A stretch of DNA of 10,720 bases from Rhodospirillum sp. UBA1311 (GCA_002307145.1 DBTR01000003.1:1-10720), one strand, 5' to 3'; shown: positions 1 through 6,900, numbered from the stretch's first letter. Program-made: numbers and translations. The notes: generated by a model from the letters alone, not told the origin.

Positions 1-516
1 CGACGCGGTGAGGATCGGGGTCTGGAATTCCATGAAGCCCTGGTCGATCATCCGGCGGCGGATCGACGAGATCACCTGGCTGCGCAGCACGATATTGGTG
101 TGCAGCCGTTCGCGGCGGAGGTCGAGGAAGCGGTAACGCAGGCGCATTTCCTCGGAGAAGTCCTCGCTGGACGCGACCTGGATCGGCAGCACCTCGGCGG
201 TGGACAGCACCTCGACGGCGTCGGCGCGGACTTCGATCTCGCCGGTCGGGAGCTTGGCGTTGATCGTCTCGGCGTCGCGCTTGACCACCCGGCCGGTGAC
301 GCAGACCACGCTTTCGGGGCGCGCGCCTTCGAGGACCTTGAACATCTCGGACGAGCTGTCGGTGACGCACTGGGTGATGCCGTAATGGTCGCGCAAGTCG
401 ACGAACAGCAAATTGCCGTGGTCGCGCTTCCTGTGCACCCACCCGGACAGGCGCACCGTCTCGCCGGTGTTGCTGGCGCTCAGAGCATTGCAGGTATGGG
501 TGCGGTAGGCGTGCAT
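1..516 (-). CDS. aspS: Aspartyl-tRNA synthetase, N-terminal 172 residues (cut by window edge)
   Basis: This class II aminoacyl-tRNA synthetase charges tRNA with aspartate in the cytosol. The visible part begins MHAYRTHTCNAL at 516. The N-terminal OB-fold anticodon-binding domain follows at about residues 18-110, with the signature GWVHRKRDHGN and then LLFVDLRD at 25-43. The start of the catalytic core comes next: RYRFLDLRRERLH and a motif 1 ending EFQTPILTAS at the window edge. The frame is open to base 1, so only the 3' part is missing. An AAGGA sequence lies seven bases before the ATG, and a TTGACA-type promoter lies upstream. It diverges from rnd. The histidine in RDHG (residue 33) is, as I recall, typical of non-discriminating AspRS, which also charges tRNA-Asn; E. 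coli-type discriminating enzymes have Leu there. Identity is secure; the non-discriminating reading is inference. Confidence 0.96.
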   Translation of the reverse strand, partial: MHAYRTHTCNALSASNTGETVRLSGWVHRKRDHGNLLFVDLRDHYGITQCVTDSSSEMFKVLEGARPESVVCVTGRVVKRDAETINAKLPTGEIEVRADAVEVLSTAEVLPIQVASSEDFSEEMRLRYRFLDLRRERLHTNIVLRSQVISSIRRRMIDQGFMEFQTPILTAS

Positions 517-548
517 GGTGCGGTCCTTCGGTTCCTGTTCGGCAGGCA

Positions 549-577
549 AAAGCACAACGAAGCCGCCCCTTTGTCAA
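549..577 (-). promoter_or_regulatory. Probable sigma-70-type promoter of aspS
   Basis: On the minus strand a perfect TTGACA (577-572) is followed after 17 bases by TGCTTT (554-549), a weak -10. Transcription would start near 542, giving a leader of about 26 bases that contains the AAGGA ribosome binding site of aspS. The -35 match and spacing are good; the -10 is poor. Confidence 0.5.
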
Positions 578-613
578 GGCGCGAATTGAGAACTCCCGCG
601 CGCGACGCGAGGC

Positions 614-642
614 TTGTCATTGCCGGGACCAAAGAGTATAGG
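614..642 (+). promoter_or_regulatory. Probable promoter of rnd, placing the transcript start at the ATG
   Basis: TTGTCA (614-619) is followed after exactly 17 bases by TATAGG (637-642). Both hexamers are near the sigma-70 consensus. A normal start six to eight bases after the -10 falls at about 648-651, which is the rnd start codon (651). No purine-rich Shine-Dalgarno sequence is visible between the -10 and the ATG. Confidence 0.6.
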
Positions 643-650
643 TTTCGGCC

Positions 651-1889
651 ATGAGCCTGATCACAGAAACTGAAGCCTTGGCCGGCCTTTGTGCACGGCT
701 GGCACATTCCAAGTATGTCACTGTCGACACGGAATTCATCCGCGAAAAAACCTATTGGCCCAGGCTCTGCCTGATCCAGGTGGCGGGCGAAGACGAAGCG
801 GCGTGCATCGACCCGCTCGCGGAAGGCCTGGATCTGGAACCGTTTTTTGCGCTGATGCGCGATACCTCGGTTCTCAAGGTTTTCCACGCAGCGCGCCAGG
901 ATCTTGAAATCCTGCTAAAAATGATGGGCGAACTGCCCACGCCATTGTTCGACACCCAGGTGGCGGCGATGGTTTGCGGTTTCGGCGAATCCGTCGGTTA
1001 CGAAACCTTGGCGACCAAGCTCGCCAATGCGCATATCGACAAGTCCACCCGCTTCACCGACTGGTCGAAGCGCCCGCTCACCGAGCGGCAGGTGGTCTAT
1101 GCGCTGTCCGACGTGATTCCGTTGCGCAAGGTCTACCGCAAGCTCGCCTCGGTGCTCGCACGCACCGGCCGCAGCGAGTGGCTGGACGAGGAGATGAAGG
1201 TCCTCACCGCGCACAGCACCTACATCGCCGATCCACGCGAGATGTTCCGCCGGTTGAAGTCGCGCACCAAGAACCCGCGTTTCCTCGCCGTGCTGCGCGA
1301 ACTCGCCGCCTGGCGCGAATTGGAAGCGATGCGTCGCGACCTACCGCGCCAGCGGGTGATCCGCGACGAGGCATTGCTCGAAATCGCCGCCTCCTCGCCG
1401 ACCACGTTGGCCGCGCTCGCCGATACCCGGCAACTGCCGAAGAGCATGACCGAGGGCCCGACCGCCGAGGCGATCGTCGAAGCGGTGGAAACCGGCCTCG
1501 CGCTGCCCACCGGCGAACTGCCCGAACTGCCCTCGCACAAGGATCACCCGCCCGGCCTCGCCCCGGTGGTCGACCTGCTGCGGGTGCTCTTGAAGACCAA
1601 GTGCGACGCCCACGGCGTGGCGTCGAAGATCGTCGCTTCCACCGAGGAACTCGAAGACCTGGCCGCCGACGACAACGCGCCGGTGCGCGCGCTCGCGGGC
1701 TGGCGGCGCATCCTCTTCGGCGAGGATGCGCTCCGCCTCAAGCACGGCCACATCGCGCTCGCGATCTCGCCGGACAACGGCCGCATCGAGCTGATCCCGG
1801 TGGAAGAAGACCTCGACGGCGAACCGCGCGGCGAAGTCATCTCCGGCGTCACTGCCGACGATATCTCCGACGCATCGGACGCCGCCTGA
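651..1889 (+). CDS. rnd: Ribonuclease D
   Basis: RNase D is a 3'-5' exoribonuclease that trims tRNA precursors and other small structured RNAs. The 412-residue product has the DEDDy exonuclease domain at about residues 1-170. Exo I is VDTEF with D26 and E28, exo II is HAARQDLE with D84, and exo III is YALSD with Y150 and D154. These fall within a residue or two of the E. coli positions. An HRDC nucleic-acid-binding domain follows at about 208-290, then a second helical region to about 375. The protein ends in an acidic tail of about 35 residues, making it slightly longer than the roughly 375-390 usual in the family. The start at 651 is the only ATG that keeps the domain intact without extra sequence. 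It has no clear ribosome binding site and a promoter directly upstream. It diverges from aspS, a neighbour pair common in Alphaproteobacteria. Confidence 0.96.
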   Translation: MSLITETEALAGLCARLAHSKYVTVDTEFIREKTYWPRLCLIQVAGEDEAACIDPLAEGLDLEPFFALMRDTSVLKVFHAARQDLEILLKMMGELPTPLFDTQVAAMVCGFGESVGYETLATKLANAHIDKSTRFTDWSKRPLTERQVVYALSDVIPLRKVYRKLASVLARTGRSEWLDEEMKVLTAHSTYIADPREMFRRLKSRTKNPRFLAVLRELAAWRELEAMRRDLPRQRVIRDEALLEIAASSPTTLAALADTRQLPKSMTEGPTAEAIVEAVETGLALPTGELPELPSHKDHPPGLAPVVDLLRVLLKTKCDAHGVASKIVASTEELEDLAADDNAPVRALAGWRRILFGEDALRLKHGHIALAISPDNGRIELIPVEEDLDGEPRGEVISGVTADDISDASDAA

Positions 1890-1909
1890 ACCTCCCAGCC
1901 TTTCCGCGC

Positions 1910-1934
1910 AAGCCCCGAAGACATCTCGGGGCTT
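1910..1934 (+). terminator. Stem-loop after rnd, possible terminator
   Basis: A perfect 9-bp stem (AAGCCCCGA at 1910-1918 with TCGGGGCTT at 1926-1934) closes a 7-base loop, starting 20 bases after the rnd stop. Flanking CGCG on both sides could extend the stem across a one- or two-base bulge. No T-run follows, so it is not a classical intrinsic terminator; it may stabilise the 3' end or help factor-dependent termination. Confidence 0.4.
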
Positions 1935-1960
1935 GACGCGGCCTCAATTCGTAACAAAAT
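1933..1960 (+). promoter_or_regulatory. Candidate promoter of the Rrf2-family gene
   Basis: TTGACG (1933-1938) is followed after 16 bases by CAAAAT (1955-1960), a four-of-six match to the -10 consensus. The -10 lies in the centre of the inverted repeat at 1948-1970, so a bound repressor would block polymerase. The TTGACG also shares two bases with the stem-loop after rnd. Confidence 0.4.
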
Positions 1961-1970
1961 GAGTTACGAA
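1948..1970. promoter_or_regulatory. Perfect inverted repeat, probable Rrf2-family operator
   Basis: TTCGTAAC (1948-1955) and GTTACGAA (1963-1970) are exact reverse complements separated by 7 bases. The total span of 23 bases suits a dimeric winged-helix regulator. The right arm runs straight into the AAAGGAG ribosome binding site of the downstream gene (1969-1975), six bases before its ATG at 1982. Position and symmetry suggest autoregulation. Confidence 0.6.
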
Positions 1971-1981
1971 AGGAGCCGCCC

Positions 1982-2398
1982 ATGTCCCGTAATTGCCGAT
2001 TCACCGCCGCCGTCCACGTTTGCGCCGTTCTCGCCAACAATCCCGAGACCGACGTGACCTCGGATTATGTCGCCGCCAGCCTCAACACCAACCCGGTGGT
2101 GGTGCGGCGGCTGCTGGCGTCGCTGGCGCAGGCCGGGCTGGTGGCGTCGAAGCGCGGTAGCGGCGGCGGCTATCGCCTCGCCCAGGCCGCAACGCGCATC
2201 GACCTCGCCACCATCGCGACCGCAGTGGAGGACGACGAAGGGCCGGTGTTCGCACCCAATCCCCCCAATCCGATGTGCCCGATCGGCCGCAACATTCAGC
2301 CGGTGGTCGCCGAGGCGATCGCCCGCGCCGAGGCCGCGCGGATGGCCGAACTCGGCAAGGTCAGCCTCGCCGACGTGATGGAAAAGCTGCCGGTCTAG
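1982..2398 (+). CDS. Rrf2-family winged-helix transcriptional regulator
   Basis: A 138-residue DNA-binding regulator. The winged helix occupies about residues 5-70, with the recognition region NPVVVRRLLASLAQAGLV and the wing KRGSGGGYRLA typical of Rrf2 proteins. The C-terminal part carries PNPPNPMCPIGRN (93-104), a motif I associate with the YwnA-like branch. Cysteines are at 5, 14 and 99, so there is only one in the region where IscR-type members keep three iron-sulfur ligands. This argues against a conventional iron-sulfur cluster and allows thiol-based redox sensing or a non-redox role. The start at 1982 has a strong AAAGGAG six to seven bases upstream. The next gene, 79 bases downstream on the same strand, is a flavodoxin-family oxidoreductase with a related site in front, so it is the likely target. 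The inducer cannot be told from sequence. Confidence 0.92.
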   Translation: MSRNCRFTAAVHVCAVLANNPETDVTSDYVAASLNTNPVVVRRLLASLAQAGLVASKRGSGGGYRLAQAATRIDLATIATAVEDDEGPVFAPNPPNPMCPIGRNIQPVVAEAIARAEAARMAELGKVSLADVMEKLPV

Positions 2399-2438
2399 GC
2401 CGTCGCCCATCCATCGCCCCTGCCGCAGCGCGCGGCAA

Positions 2439-2461
2439 ATTGTAACAAAACCTGTTCTTTA
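2439..2461. promoter_or_regulatory. Imperfect second copy of the Rrf2 operator
   Basis: ATTGTAAC (2439-2446) and GTTCTTTA (2454-2461) have the same 7-base spacing as the perfect site at 1948-1970. The stretch GTAACAAAA is identical in both sites, including the first four spacer bases. The left arm matches six of eight bases and the right arm four of eight. It ends 16 bases before the ATG of the oxidoreductase gene, so it could bring that gene under the same regulator. Confidence 0.45.
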
Positions 2462-2463
2462 TT

Positions 2464-2470
2464 GAAGGGA
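2464..2470 (+). promoter_or_regulatory. Ribosome binding site that sets the flavoprotein start
   Basis: GAAGGGA lies seven bases before the ATG at 2478. It is only one base before the alternative in-frame GTG at 2472, which would add two residues. The ATG is therefore the better start. Confidence 0.6.
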
Positions 2471-2477
2471 AGTGCTC

Positions 2478-3083
2478 ATGACCACCATCGCCGTGATCTA
2501 CCATTCGGGCTTCGGCCACACCGCAAAGCAGGCCGAGGCCGTCGCCGCCGGGGCGTCGAGCGTCTCCGGTGTCGAGGCGCGCCTGATTCCGGTTGCCGAG
2601 GCCGAGGCCAGCGCGGCCTTCCTCGACGCCGCCGACGCGATCGTCTTCGGCTCGCCGACTTACATGGGCGGGGTCTCCGGGCCGTTTAAAACCTGGATGG
2701 ACACCACCGGCCAGGTCTGGTTCGAGCGCCGTTGGGCGAACAAGCTCGCTGCAGGCTTCACCAACTCGGGCAGCCAGAGCGGCGACAAGCTCAACACCTT
2801 GATCCAGCTTGCGGTGTTCGGAGCGCAACAGGGGATGATTTGGGTCAGTCTCGACCTTCTCCCCGGCAACAACAATTCCAAGGGTTCGGTCGCCGACATC
2901 AACCGCCTCGGGTCGTTCCTCGGTGCGATGGCGCAGTCGAACGTCGACGAAGGGCCGGAAGCCGGACCGATTGCGTCCGACCTCGAAACCGCGAGATACC
3001 TGGGCAAGCATGTGGCGGAGCAGGCGAAGCGCCTGGGTTCAAACCCACTCGATCGCGGAGTCGCGGCTGAGTACGCGCGCTAG
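2478..3083 (+). CDS. Flavodoxin-family (WrbA-like) NAD(P)H-dependent oxidoreductase
   Basis: A 201-residue cytosolic flavoprotein. It has the flavodoxin fold from the first strand: TTIAVIYHSGFGHT at 2-15 forms the FMN phosphate loop. GSPTYMGGVSGPFKTWMD at 58-75 and FTNSGSQSGDK at 94-104 are the FMN isoalloxazine-contact loops shared with WrbA-type NAD(P)H:quinone oxidoreductases. Length fits the family at about 200. The insertion pattern differs from E. coli WrbA, so I give no symbol. The likely role is two-electron reduction of quinones or similar electrophiles, or FMN reduction; the substrate cannot be read. It follows the Rrf2 regulator by 79 bases and has a related operator-like site, which suggests redox- or electrophile-responsive expression. 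Its last 45 bases overlap the 3' end of ppx on the other strand. Confidence 0.88.
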   Translation: MTTIAVIYHSGFGHTAKQAEAVAAGASSVSGVEARLIPVAEAEASAAFLDAADAIVFGSPTYMGGVSGPFKTWMDTTGQVWFERRWANKLAAGFTNSGSQSGDKLNTLIQLAVFGAQQGMIWVSLDLLPGNNNSKGSVADINRLGSFLGAMAQSNVDEGPEAGPIASDLETARYLGKHVAEQAKRLGSNPLDRGVAAEYAR

Positions 3084-4571
3084 GCGTTCGAGGCGCTTTT
3101 CGAACGCAGTGATGTCGAAGGCCGGGTCTGCGGAGGGAATCCGCAGAACCAGCCGCCGGGGTTCGAGGATCAGGCGGCAATTGCCGAGAATCCCCGGCGC
3201 GCCGCCAGAGATCACGTGGGCGAGGCGGAGCCCGCAGCCCACCGCCTGAACCCGCACCCGATCCTCGGGCGAGAGCAGCGCCAGCACGTCCTGCGCGTCG
3301 TGGATCTCGTCGTAGGTCTGGTAGCGGTAGAGCACGATCAGCGCGAGAGCGGCACGGTCTTCGTGATCGAAACCGACCACCGGCAGGCGCAGGGTCTTGA
3401 AGAACGCCTGCTGACCACGGAAATCCGGGTGTTCGTCCCAGTAGAGGTCGCCGAGCATGCAGGCGGCGAGGCGTTGGCGATGCTGCTTCTCGGTCTCGCC
3501 CGCGAACAGCGGATCGAGGAAGCGCATCAGCACCGCCGGTTGTTGTGCGAACCGGTGGCCGTTGCCCGCCACCGCCTCGCACATGTCGACGATCGGGTCG
3601 CGGTCGCGGATCACTTCGGGGAGGTTCGAGTAATAGAACCCCTCGCGCATCCCATGCACCGAAAACACCAGCTTTTCCGGCCGGATCGTCTTCAACAGGA
3701 TTTCCAGGAGGCGCGCGGCGTGCGGCAGCACCGGCAGGCGGCGGCGCGAGACCCCCGGAATCTTGTCGAGCGAGCGGCGGCCGAGGCGCGCGACGAGGTC
3801 GGCGAGTTCGAGCGCCTTGTCGCGGGAGAGGGTGTATTTGTCCAGCACCTGGAGCGGGTGGTTTTCCTGCAGCATGCAGAGCTTCGCCATCGCGCGCCAA
3901 GAGCCGCCGACGGCGTAGAGGTTCTTCACCGGGCGCTGGCTGATCCACGGCGCATAGGCAAGCTCGGCCTGGATCGCCGCATCCACCGCCGCATCGCCGC
4001 CGCCCGCCTCGATATCGTCGAGGCGCAACACGCCCAAGGGGAACGACCGCAGCCGCCCGAGCGGGTCGATCCGGCCGCCGTCGATCTCGACGAGTTCGAG
4101 GCTGCCACCACCGAGGTCGGCAACGATGCCGTCGGCGTCCGGCGTACCGAGCAGCACGCCCAGAGCCGCGAGGCGGCCTTCGTCCTCGCCTGAAAGCACC
4201 CGCACCGCGACGCCGAACTTCCGCTTCAGCTCCGCCACCAGGCCCGGGCCGTCGGTGGCGTCGCGCACCGCGGCGGTGGCGAGGAGGTCGACCCGCCCCA
4301 CCCCCATGGCGCGCGCCAGCCGCACGTAGCGCCCGACCGCGCTGACCGCGCACTCGCGGCCCGCCGGGTTGAGCATGCCGGTTTTCTGGATGCCCGCGCC
4401 GAGCGCGCAGGCGGACTTTTCGTTGAACAGCTGGACCGGCGCGCGGGTGAGACCGGCGAACACCACGAACCGCACCGAATTGGAGCCGATGTCGATGATC
4501 CCGACCGGTTTGCCGTCGCCGGAAACCGAAGCCTCTGCATCGGCGACGTGGTGCAATGGATGCGCGCTCAT
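3039..4571 (-). CDS. ppx: Exopolyphosphatase, Ppx/GppA family (long form)
   Basis: Hydrolyses terminal phosphate from inorganic polyphosphate; related GppA enzymes act on pppGpp. The 510-residue product has the ASKHA-type phosphatase core: GIIDIGSNSVRFVVF at 24-38 (phosphate-1 loop), LLATAAVRD at 96-104, SGEDEGR at 127-133 (a region likely to hold the catalytic glutamate) and VADLGGGSLELVEID at 150-164 (phosphate-2 loop). A helical C-terminal part from about residue 310 corresponds to the HD-like domain of long Ppx proteins; near RQRLAACMLGDLYWDEHPDF the metal-binding HD pair is not evident. Length matches E. coli Ppx (513). It lies 54 bases downstream of ppk on the same strand, so the two are probably one operon. 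The ATG at 4571 has no strong ribosome binding site. The first 20 or so residues are unconserved, so a slightly later start is possible. Preference for polyphosphate over pppGpp is inferred from the ppk partner. Confidence 0.94.
   Translation of the reverse strand: MSAHPLHHVADAEASVSGDGKPVGIIDIGSNSVRFVVFAGLTRAPVQLFNEKSACALGAGIQKTGMLNPAGRECAVSAVGRYVRLARAMGVGRVDLLATAAVRDATDGPGLVAELKRKFGVAVRVLSGEDEGRLAALGVLLGTPDADGIVADLGGGSLELVEIDGGRIDPLGRLRSFPLGVLRLDDIEAGGGDAAVDAAIQAELAYAPWISQRPVKNLYAVGGSWRAMAKLCMLQENHPLQVLDKYTLSRDKALELADLVARLGRRSLDKIPGVSRRRLPVLPHAARLLEILLKTIRPEKLVFSVHGMREGFYYSNLPEVIRDRDPIVDMCEAVAGNGHRFAQQPAVLMRFLDPLFAGETEKQHRQRLAACMLGDLYWDEHPDFRGQQAFFKTLRLPVVGFDHEDRAALALIVLYRYQTYDEIHDAQDVLALLSPEDRVRVQAVGCGLRLAHVISGGAPGILGNCRLILEPRRLVLRIPSADPAFDITAFEKRLERLARVLSRDSAIEWV
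3084..3107. repeat. 8-bp inverted repeat directly after the flavoprotein stop codon
   Basis: GCGTTCGA (3084-3091) and TCGAACGC (3100-3107) are perfect reverse complements with an 8-base loop, starting at the base after the TAG stop. It could act as a 3'-end hairpin for the plus-strand transcript, although no T-run follows. It lies inside the ppx 3' coding region, where it encodes the FEKRLER stretch, so it may simply reflect codon content. Confidence 0.35.
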
Positions 4572-4625
4572 GCGGCGGTGCTTTCGCTTGTCTCTCGCCC
4601 GCGGCGGGTGTGGGCGCGGCGCATT

Positions 4626-6794
4626 TTAATGATCGCTGCCCTCCGGCGACAAGCTAAGAATCTCTCCACCCTGGCGATTGACCCGCGCACTGCCCCGGCC
4701 GGAGAGGCTCGGGTTGGTCATGAAGTAGGTATGCGCGCTGAATCCCTCGCCCACCGGCTCGCAGCGGCGATAGCTGCCGTCGCTCTGCAAGATCCAGCTT
4801 TGCGCCGTATCCTTCAGGTTCGCCACCATGATCTGGTCGAGAATCTGGCGATGCACCGTCGGGTTGTCGATCGGCACCAGGCTCTCGACGCGGCGCAGGG
4901 TGTTGCGTTGCATCCAGTCGGCGGAGGAAATGTAGACCTTGGCATGTGCCGACGGCATCGGGTGGCCGTTGGCGAAGCAGGCGATCCGCGCGTGTTCGAG
5001 GAAGCGCCCGACGATGCTCTTCACCCGGATATTCTCGGAGAGGCCCGGCACCCCCGGCCGCAGGCAGCAGATGCCCCGGATCACCAGGTCGATCTGCACT
5101 CCCACCGCCGATGCGCGGTAGAGGGTGTCGATGATCGCGGTGTCGACCAGCGAATTGAGCTTGGCCCAGATCGCGGCGGGCTTGCCCGCCTTGGCGTTGG
5201 CGATTTCGGCCTCGATATCGGCGATCAGGCGGCCGCGCAGGTTGATCGGCGCGATGGTGAGCTTTTCCATCTGCTCGGGGCGCGCGTAGCCGGTCATGTA
5301 GTTGAACATCTTGGCGGCGTCGCGGCAGAGCGCCGGGTCGCAGGTGAAGAACGACAGGTCGGTGTAGATCTTCGCGGTGATCGGGTGGTAGTTGCCGGTG
5401 CCGTAGTGGACGTAGGACCGCAAGACCCCACCCTCGCGCCGCACCACCAGCGAAACCTTGGCGTGGATCTTCAAGTCGATGAAGCCGTAGACCACCTGCG
5501 CGCCGGCGCGCTCCAGGCGGCGCGCCCAGCGGATGTTGGCCTCTTCGTCGAAGCGGGCTTTCAGTTCCACCATCGCCGCCACCGATTTGCCCGCTTCCGC
5601 CGCCTCGACCAGGGCGGCGACGATCGGGGAATCATCGGAAGTGCGGTAGAGGGTCTGCTTGATCGCGACGACGTTCGGGTCGCGCGCCGCCTGCCGGATG
5701 AACTGCACCACCACGTCGAAGGATTCGTAAGGGTGGTGGACGACGAGATCCTTGTTGCCGATCGCCTCGAAGCAGTCGCCGCCGAAGTCGCGGATACGCT
5801 GCGGGAAGCGCGCGGTGAAGGGATAGAACAGCAGGTCGGGCCGGTCGTTGACGATCACCGACTTGATGTCCGCGACGCCGACCATGCCTTCGAGGTCGAA
5901 CATGTCCTCCTGCGCGATGTCGAGCGCCTCGGCGATCAGCGAGCGCAGCTCGGGCGCCATCTCGTGGGTCATGGTGAGGCGGATGACGTGGCCGCGGCGA
6001 CGGCGCTTCAGTGCGCTCTCGAAACTCCGCACCAGGTCTTCGGCCTCTTCGTCGATTTCCATTTCGCTGTCGCGGAGGATGCGGAAGTGGCCGCTCTTCT
6101 CGACGGAGTAGCCGGGGAACAGGCGGTCAAGGTGGAGCATCACCACCTGTTCGAGCGAAATGAAGCGAATCCCCTCGCCCGGCAGGCGGATGTAGCGCTC
6201 GACCTGTCCCGGCAGCGGCACCAGCGCGTGCAGGACCTCGGGCCGGATCTTGGCCTTCAGCTCCAGCACCAGCGCCATGCCGAGGTTGGGGATGAACGGG
6301 AACGGATGCGCCGGGTCGATGGCGAGCGGCGTGAGGATCGGGAAGATCTGGCCCATGAAGTGTTCGGTCAGCCAGACCCGGTCCGCCTTGGTCATCTCCT
6401 TCGGCTCGATCACCGCCACGCCTTCCTTGCGCAGCTCGCCCTGGAGGAACTTCCACGAACTCACCTGCCGCGCAACCACGGCGCGGGCTTCCGCGTTGAT
6501 CCGCACGAGTTGCTGCTCCGGCGTCAGGCCATCGTCCGACGGCGTGTTGACCCCGGCGTCGACCTGGCCTTTCAAGCCCGCGACACGCACCATATAGAAT
6601 TCATCGAGGTTGGACGCGCTGATCGAGAGAAACCGCACGCGCTCCAGCAGCGGATGGTTGGGATTGTCGGCCTCTTCGAGGACGCGGGTATTGAACGCAA
6701 GCCACGAGAGTTCGCGGTTGATATACAAGGTGTCGACGGGGAGCGACCCGAGGTCGAGGGGTTTGGGCGGTGAAGCTGGCTTGGCGCCGCTCAT
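4626..6794 (-). CDS. ppk: Polyphosphate kinase 1
   Basis: Reversibly transfers the gamma phosphate of ATP to the end of an inorganic polyphosphate chain through a phosphohistidine intermediate. The 722-residue protein shows the PPK1 order. The N-terminal domain has YINRELSWLAFNTRVLEE and SASNLDEFYMVRVAG. A middle head domain contains LTPLAIDPAHPFPFIPNLG. Two phospholipase-D-like catalytic domains follow, with KIHAKVSLV (His 444) and SAHAKVYISSADWM (His 617). These correspond to the catalytic histidines 435 and 592 of E. coli PPK1. YVHYGTGNYHPITAKIYTDLSFFT lies just after the first. The frame is open to 6851, but the start at 6794 is preferred because GGAGGT sits eight bases before that ATG and the family's conserved region begins soon after. 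ppx follows 54 bases downstream; sixA diverges upstream. No clear Pho box was found in the upstream gap. Confidence 0.97.
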   Translation of the reverse strand: MSGAKPASPPKPLDLGSLPVDTLYINRELSWLAFNTRVLEEADNPNHPLLERVRFLSISASNLDEFYMVRVAGLKGQVDAGVNTPSDDGLTPEQQLVRINAEARAVVARQVSSWKFLQGELRKEGVAVIEPKEMTKADRVWLTEHFMGQIFPILTPLAIDPAHPFPFIPNLGMALVLELKAKIRPEVLHALVPLPGQVERYIRLPGEGIRFISLEQVVMLHLDRLFPGYSVEKSGHFRILRDSEMEIDEEAEDLVRSFESALKRRRRGHVIRLTMTHEMAPELRSLIAEALDIAQEDMFDLEGMVGVADIKSVIVNDRPDLLFYPFTARFPQRIRDFGGDCFEAIGNKDLVVHHPYESFDVVVQFIRQAARDPNVVAIKQTLYRTSDDSPIVAALVEAAEAGKSVAAMVELKARFDEEANIRWARRLERAGAQVVYGFIDLKIHAKVSLVVRREGGVLRSYVHYGTGNYHPITAKIYTDLSFFTCDPALCRDAAKMFNYMTGYARPEQMEKLTIAPINLRGRLIADIEAEIANAKAGKPAAIWAKLNSLVDTAIIDTLYRASAVGVQIDLVIRGICCLRPGVPGLSENIRVKSIVGRFLEHARIACFANGHPMPSAHAKVYISSADWMQRNTLRRVESLVPIDNPTVHRQILDQIMVANLKDTAQSWILQSDGSYRRCEPVGEGFSAHTYFMTNPSLSGRGSARVNRQGGEILSLSPEGSDH

Positions 6795-6802
6795 GTCAGT
6801 CA

Positions 6803-6808
6803 ACCTCC
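6803..6808 (-). promoter_or_regulatory. Strong Shine-Dalgarno sequence fixing the ppk start
   Basis: GGAGGT on the minus strand lies eight bases before the ATG at 6794. The in-frame ATGs at 6824 and 6851 lack such a site, so the first 19 codons of the open frame are not part of ppk. Confidence 0.75.
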
Positions 6809-6887
6809 GGCTGGTAAACGGCATTTCGCGCCGCTGGACTTGCCCCACCATTGTGGCGGAAACTCATCGGCATCGAAAGAGCTAACC

Positions 6888-6900
6888 CTGTCGACGACAG
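6888..6900. promoter_or_regulatory. 13-base palindrome in the ppk-sixA divergent control region
   Basis: CTGTCG (6888-6893) and CGACAG (6895-6900) are exact reverse complements around one central base. The site lies 94 bases before the ppk ATG and 53 bases before the sixA ATG, inside the 158-base gap. I found no convincing -35/-10 pair for either gene here. It may bind a dimeric regulator; the size is also within reach of chance. Confidence 0.3.

Noticed and set aside
2421..2437. A TGCCGC-AGCGC-GCGGCA hairpin between the regulator and flavoprotein genes as a terminator
   Set aside because: The stem is only 6 bp, in sequence where such repeats arise easily, and no T-run follows.
2899..4353. 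A 484-codon minus-strand frame inside ppx
   Set aside because: It is composed almost wholly of R, A, G and P, which is the typical off-frame reading of a GC-rich gene. The ppx frame carries all the family motifs.
4548..6773. A 741-codon open frame on the plus strand opposite ppk
   Set aside because: It mirrors ppk in the antisense direction. Its translation is rich in H, R, D, V and A with no family motif, as expected when GC-rich codons leave few antisense stops. ppk itself is unmistakable.
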